A stretch of 45,478 nt of DNA from Betaproteobacteria bacterium HGW-Betaproteobacteria-12 (GTDB lineage Bacteria; Pseudomonadota; Gammaproteobacteria; Burkholderiales; Rhodocyclaceae): assembly GCA_002842345.1 (NCBI GenBank), contig PHCU01000011.1:1-45478 (forward strand). The letters are read 5' to 3'. The notes under the pieces were generated by a model. That model worked only from the letters and a program-made list of their open reading frames with translations, did not search any database and was not told the origin of the DNA. A program made the position numbers and the translations under genes. How positions within the stretch are numbered: the first letter of the stretch is position 1; each line of letters opens with the position of its first letter. This document shows, one piece after another, positions 42,541 through 45,478 of this stretch.

Positions 42541-44421
42541 ATGTTCGACGCAGTCCGCAATAACAAGATCATCACCCAGGCGATCCTCGGTCTGATTGCC
42601 ATCACTTTCGCCTTCTTCGGTCTTGAGTCCTATGTCCGCGATCCGGGCTCGGCCAACGACGTGGCGAAAATTGGCGATCTGAAGATCAACCAGCAGCAGT
42701 TCCAGCAGGCCATGCGCGACCAGCAGGACCGCATGCGGGCTCAACTGGGCGAAAAGTTCGATCCGAAGATGCTCGATGCGCCGGAAGCGCGCAAGGCCAT
42801 CCTCGATGACCTGATCAACCAGCGTCTGCTGATGCTCGAGGCCAACAAGCACCGGATGTTCGTCAGTGACGAGGCGATCCGCCAGACCATCCTCGGCATC
42901 CAGGCCTTCAATGTCGACGGCCGGTTCTCCAACGAACGTTACGATGCCGCCCTGCGTGCCCAGGGCATGACGCCGGCCGGCTTCGAAGCCCAGCTGCGCC
43001 AGGACATGACGCTGCAGCAACTGGCTGGGGCGGTGGCCCGCTCGAGCATTACCGCCAATACCGTGGTTAACCGGATCCTGTCGCTGCAGACGGAAAAGCG
43101 TGATGTCTCGGAAGTCCGGATCGCGCTGGATACCTATCTGGACAAGGTCAAGCTCGCCGACGACGCGGCGAAGAAGTATTACGACGAGAACAGCAAGCAG
43201 TTCCAGGTGCCCGAGCAGGCTGTCGCCGAGTACGTGGTGTTGTCGATGGAGGGCATCGGCGAACAGCTGGCGGTTACCGAGGCCGAGATCCAGGCCTGGT
43301 ACGACGGTCATCGCCCGCAATATGAACAACCGGAAGAGCGCCGTGCCAGCCATATCCTGATCGCTTCGGAAAAGCTCGGTGCCGACAAGGCACGTGCCAA
43401 GGCCGACGAACTGCTGGCTGAAATCCGCAAGAATCCTGGCAGCTTCGCCGAACTGGCCGGCAAGAACTCCGATGATCCGGGCTCGGCCAGCAAGGGCGGC
43501 GACCTCGGCTTCTTCGGCCGCGGCATGATGGTCAAGCCGTTCGAGGACACCGCTTTCTCCCTGGGTGAAAGCGAGATTTCCGGTGTCGTCGAATCCGATT
43601 TCGGCTTCCACATCATCAAACTGACCGGTATCCATGCCGCCAAGCTCAAGCCGCTGGCCGAAGTCCGTGGCCAGATCGAAGCGGAATTGAAGAAGGCTGC
43701 AGCCTCGCGCAAATTTGCCGAAGCCGCGGAAGCCTTCAGCAATACCGTCTATGAACAAGCCGACAGCCTGACGCCGGCGGCCGAGATGTTCAAGCTCAAG
43801 GTCATCCGTTCCGGCTGGCTGCAGCGCCAGGCCAACCCGGCCAACGGTCCGCTGGCCAACGAGAAGCTACTGGGCGCACTGTTCGGCGAGGATTCGATCA
43901 AGAACCGGCGCAACACCGAAGCGGTCGAGATTGCCACGAACACGCTGGTCGCCGCCCGCCTGGTCGATTACAAGCCGGCAACGCTGCAGCCCTTCGAGGG
44001 CCTGAAGGCCAGCATCGAAACCCTGTTGCGCCGTCAGGAAGCCCAGATCCTGGCCGCCAAGGACGGCGAAGCCCGCCTGGCGGCCCTGAAGAAGGGCGAA
44101 GACAGCCTGGCCTGGGGCCCCGGCAAGGTGGTCTCGCGCATGGATGCACGGGCCATCCCGCCGCAGGCCGTGCCCGCCATTTTCCGCATGGATGCCGCCA
44201 AGTTGCCGGCCTACGCCGGCGTCGATCTGCCGGGCAGCGGCTATGCCCTGTTCCGCCTCAATCGCGTCGAGACTGGCGTCGCGCTCGACGAAGCCAGCCG
44301 CAAGGCCCTGCAGGGCCAACTCGACAACTTCTCGGCGCAAGAGGAAATCCGCCTGTTCCTGGCCGCGCTGCGCAGCCGCTACAAGGTGGAAATCAACCAG
44401 GGTGCGCTGGAAAGCAAGTAA
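42541..44421 (+). CDS. ppiD: Periplasmic peptidyl-prolyl isomerase / chaperone PpiD (SurA N-terminal and parvulin domains)
   Basis: This 626-residue protein has one N-terminal transmembrane helix (~10-28, IITQAILGLIAITFAFFG), a SurA-like chaperone region (INQQQFQQAMRDQQDRMR and DLINQRLLMLEANKH), a parvulin domain at ~266-362 (RRASHILIASEK to SDFGFHIIKLTGI) and a C-terminal helical region. It matches PpiD, which is anchored in the inner membrane near SecYEG and helps fold exported proteins. TATCAT at 42475-42480 may be its -10. A strong terminator follows. Confidence 0.93.
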   Translation: MFDAVRNNKIITQAILGLIAITFAFFGLESYVRDPGSANDVAKIGDLKINQQQFQQAMRDQQDRMRAQLGEKFDPKMLDAPEARKAILDDLINQRLLMLEANKHRMFVSDEAIRQTILGIQAFNVDGRFSNERYDAALRAQGMTPAGFEAQLRQDMTLQQLAGAVARSSITANTVVNRILSLQTEKRDVSEVRIALDTYLDKVKLADDAAKKYYDENSKQFQVPEQAVAEYVVLSMEGIGEQLAVTEAEIQAWYDGHRPQYEQPEERRASHILIASEKLGADKARAKADELLAEIRKNPGSFAELAGKNSDDPGSASKGGDLGFFGRGMMVKPFEDTAFSLGESEISGVVESDFGFHIIKLTGIHAAKLKPLAEVRGQIEAELKKAAASRKFAEAAEAFSNTVYEQADSLTPAAEMFKLKVIRSGWLQRQANPANGPLANEKLLGALFGEDSIKNRRNTEAVEIATNTLVAARLVDYKPATLQPFEGLKASIETLLRRQEAQILAAKDGEARLAALKKGEDSLAWGPGKVVSRMDARAIPPQAVPAIFRMDAAKLPAYAGVDLPGSGYALFRLNRVETGVALDEASRKALQGQLDNFSAQEEIRLFLAALRSRYKVEINQGALESK

Positions 44422-44475
44422 GTATCGGGCCGGGGCTGTCGCGGCCCCGGAATCGGTCCCGTCAAAGGACAAAAG

Positions 44476-44509
44476 AAAACGCCGAACGGTTTGCACCGTT
44501 CGGCGTTTT
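44476..44509. terminator. Bidirectional intrinsic terminator between ppiD and fabI
   Basis: A perfect 15-base-pair stem (AAAACGCCGAACGGT with its complement) around a TTGC loop, flanked by A- and T-tracts, lies between two convergent genes. Confidence 0.92.
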
Positions 44510-44540
44510 GCTTTGGCCGGCGGCCGCAGCCGCCGCTGAA

Positions 44541-45338
44541 TCAGGCCGGCAGCGGCTCGGCGTTGCCCAGGGCGGTGGTGTTCATGCCGCCGTCGACGTA
44601 GAGGATCTCGCCGGTGATGCCGCTGGCCAGGTCGGACAGCATGAAGGCGGCGGCATTGCCAACTTCCTCGATGGTCACGTTGCGGCGCAGCGGGGCATGG
44701 TGCGAGTTGTAGGACAGCAGCTTGCCGAAGTTGCCGATGCCGGAGGCCGCCAGGGTCTTGATCGGACCGGCAGAAATGGCGTTGGCGCGGATGCCTTCTG
44801 GGCCGAGGCAGAAGGCCAGGTAGCGCGTGGCGGCTTCGAGACTGGCCTTGGCCAGGCCCATGGTGTTGTAGTTCGGCATCGTGCGCTCGGCGCCCAGGTA
44901 GGAGAGGGCGAGGGCGGCGCTCTTGCGGCCCTGCATCATCGGCCGGGCGGCCTTGACCAGCGCCGGGTAGCTGTACGACGAAATCTCGTGGGCGATGCGG
45001 AAGGATTCGCGCGACATGCCTTCGAGGAAGTCGCCTTCGATCGATTCGGTCGGCGCGTAGGCGATGGAATGCACCAGGCCGTCGAGACCGTCCCAGTGCT
45101 TGCCCAGTTCGACAAACAGGTTGGTGATCTGCTCGTCGCTACCGACGTCGAGCGGGAACACCAGTTTGCTGTCGAACTCGGTGGCGAACTTGTTGATGCG
45201 ATCGATGAAGCGCTCGTTCTGGTAGGAAAAAGCCAGTTGGGCGCCTTCACGATGGCAGGCCTTGGCGATGCCATAGGCAATGGAATGCTTGGACAGCAAT
45301 CCGGTGATCAGAATCTTCTTGTCGGCGAGAAAGCCCAT
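44541..45338 (-). CDS. fabI: Enoyl-[acyl-carrier-protein] reductase (NADH) FabI
   Basis: This 265-residue enzyme does the last reduction of the fatty-acid elongation cycle. It has the FabI-type cofactor motif [20 protein letters not shown], and the active site Tyr147, Tyr157 and Lys164 in [18 protein letters not shown], at nearly the E. coli positions (146, 156, 163). The GGAG ribosome site before ATG 45338 is strong. It lies 43 bases downstream of the ETF-QO stop on the same strand and may be co-transcribed with it. It is the target of triclosan and isoniazid-type inhibitors in other bacteria. Confidence 0.96.
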   Translation of the reverse strand: MGFLADKKILITGLLSKHSIAYGIAKACHREGAQLAFSYQNERFIDRINKFATEFDSKLVFPLDVGSDEQITNLFVELGKHWDGLDGLVHSIAYAPTESIEGDFLEGMSRESFRIAHEISSYSYPALVKAARPMMQGRKSAALALSYLGAERTMPNYNTMGLAKASLEAATRYLAFCLGPEGIRANAISAGPIKTLAASGIGNFGKLLSYNSHHAPLRRNVTIEEVGNAAAFMLSDLASGITGEILYVDGGMNTTALGNAEPLPA

Positions 45339-45381
45339 GTGTTGTTCTCCCTAAGGGGTTTAGCCGGCGGATTATAAAGCA

Positions 45382-45478
45382 TCACATGTTCGGATAGGTC
45401 GGTCCTTCGCCGCCTTGCGGCACTACCCAGTTGATATTTTGCGTCGGATCCTTGATGTCGCAGGTCTTGCAATGCACG
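45382..45478 (-). CDS. Electron-transfer flavoprotein-ubiquinone oxidoreductase, C-terminal end (cut by window edge)
   Basis: Read on the minus strand from 45477, the last 31 codons give [18 protein letters not shown], then [13 protein letters not shown] and TGA. This is the conserved C-terminal [4Fe-4S] segment of ETF-QO, with two of its cluster Cys residues visible. The enzyme passes electrons from ETF to ubiquinone at the inner membrane, for fatty-acid and amino-acid oxidation. The rest lies beyond the window. Confidence 0.88.
   Translation of the reverse strand, partial: VHCKTCDIKDPTQNINWVVPQGGEGPTYPNM

Noticed and set aside
1-45478. CRISPR array, tRNA, rRNA, riboswitch or complete insertion sequence
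   Set aside because: No regularly spaced repeats, tRNA-like cloverleaf, transposase gene or recognisable aptamer was found; a cobalamin riboswitch, if any, would lie upstream of the truncated cobN.

Overview
The window reads as a chromosomal segment of a high-GC proteobacterium. The best guess is a betaproteobacterium, possibly of the Rhodocyclales. This rests on the gene repertoire (long-form PurL, PpiD, FabI next to ETF-QO, CobN, SbcCD) and on strong G/C bias at third codon positions; no rRNA or other phylogenetic marker is present to settle it.

Region by region: (1) 1-4520 holds the 3' part of a CobN-type cobaltochelatase gene, then msrA. (2) 4593-7454 is one large gene fusing an acyl carrier domain, a fatty-acyl-AMP ligase and a membrane acyltransferase. 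(3) 7527-8991 is a three-gene operon (GlpE-like rhodanese, unknown small protein, GST-like protein). It is preceded by a TGT-N10-ACA motif and a -24/-12 motif, which are the signature of a NifA/sigma-54 promoter. (4) 9151-11646 has a TTC38-like TPR protein, a VOC protein and an OmpA-type lipoprotein. (5) 11823-20208 is rich in divergent regulator/enzyme pairs with visible dyads between them (qorR/qorB, AraC/peroxiredoxin-like, LysR/SDR). Between these lie a metal-hydrolase/methyltransferase pair, an AAA ATPase and a remnant of a fosmidomycin-resistance-type transporter. (6) 20293-22862 has a diiron-type metallo-beta-lactamase-fold protein and two membrane proteins. (7) 23049-24378 has an intact vapBC and a higBA-type module whose toxin gene carries two in-frame amber codons. 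(8) 24.4-28.3 kb is an AT-rich accessory island: an SMC-like ATPase paired with a PIN-like small protein, then a two-TM membrane protein paired with a protein of unknown function. A minus-strand terminator closes it on the right. (9) 28380-45478 returns to core genes: sbcDC, two TonB-like proteins around a Yip1-like membrane protein, purL, a lone CZB domain, a DUF2917/MocR divergent pair, ppiD, fabI and the tail of ETF-QO.

Functional themes are redox and electrophile stress (msrA, qorB, peroxiredoxin-like, SDR, GST, rhodanese, ODP-like), genome integrity and defence (SbcCD, VapBC, HigA, the ATPase island) and housekeeping (purL, ppiD, fabI). The most notable points are the NifA/sigma-54-type promoter on an operon with no nif gene nearby, the uncharacterised ATPase/PIN-like pair in the AT-rich island, and the single-polypeptide ACP-ligase-acyltransferase. 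No rRNA, tRNA, CRISPR array or intact insertion sequence was recognised. No gene-free stretch exceeds 300 bases; the longest is about 284 bases at 26353-26636.
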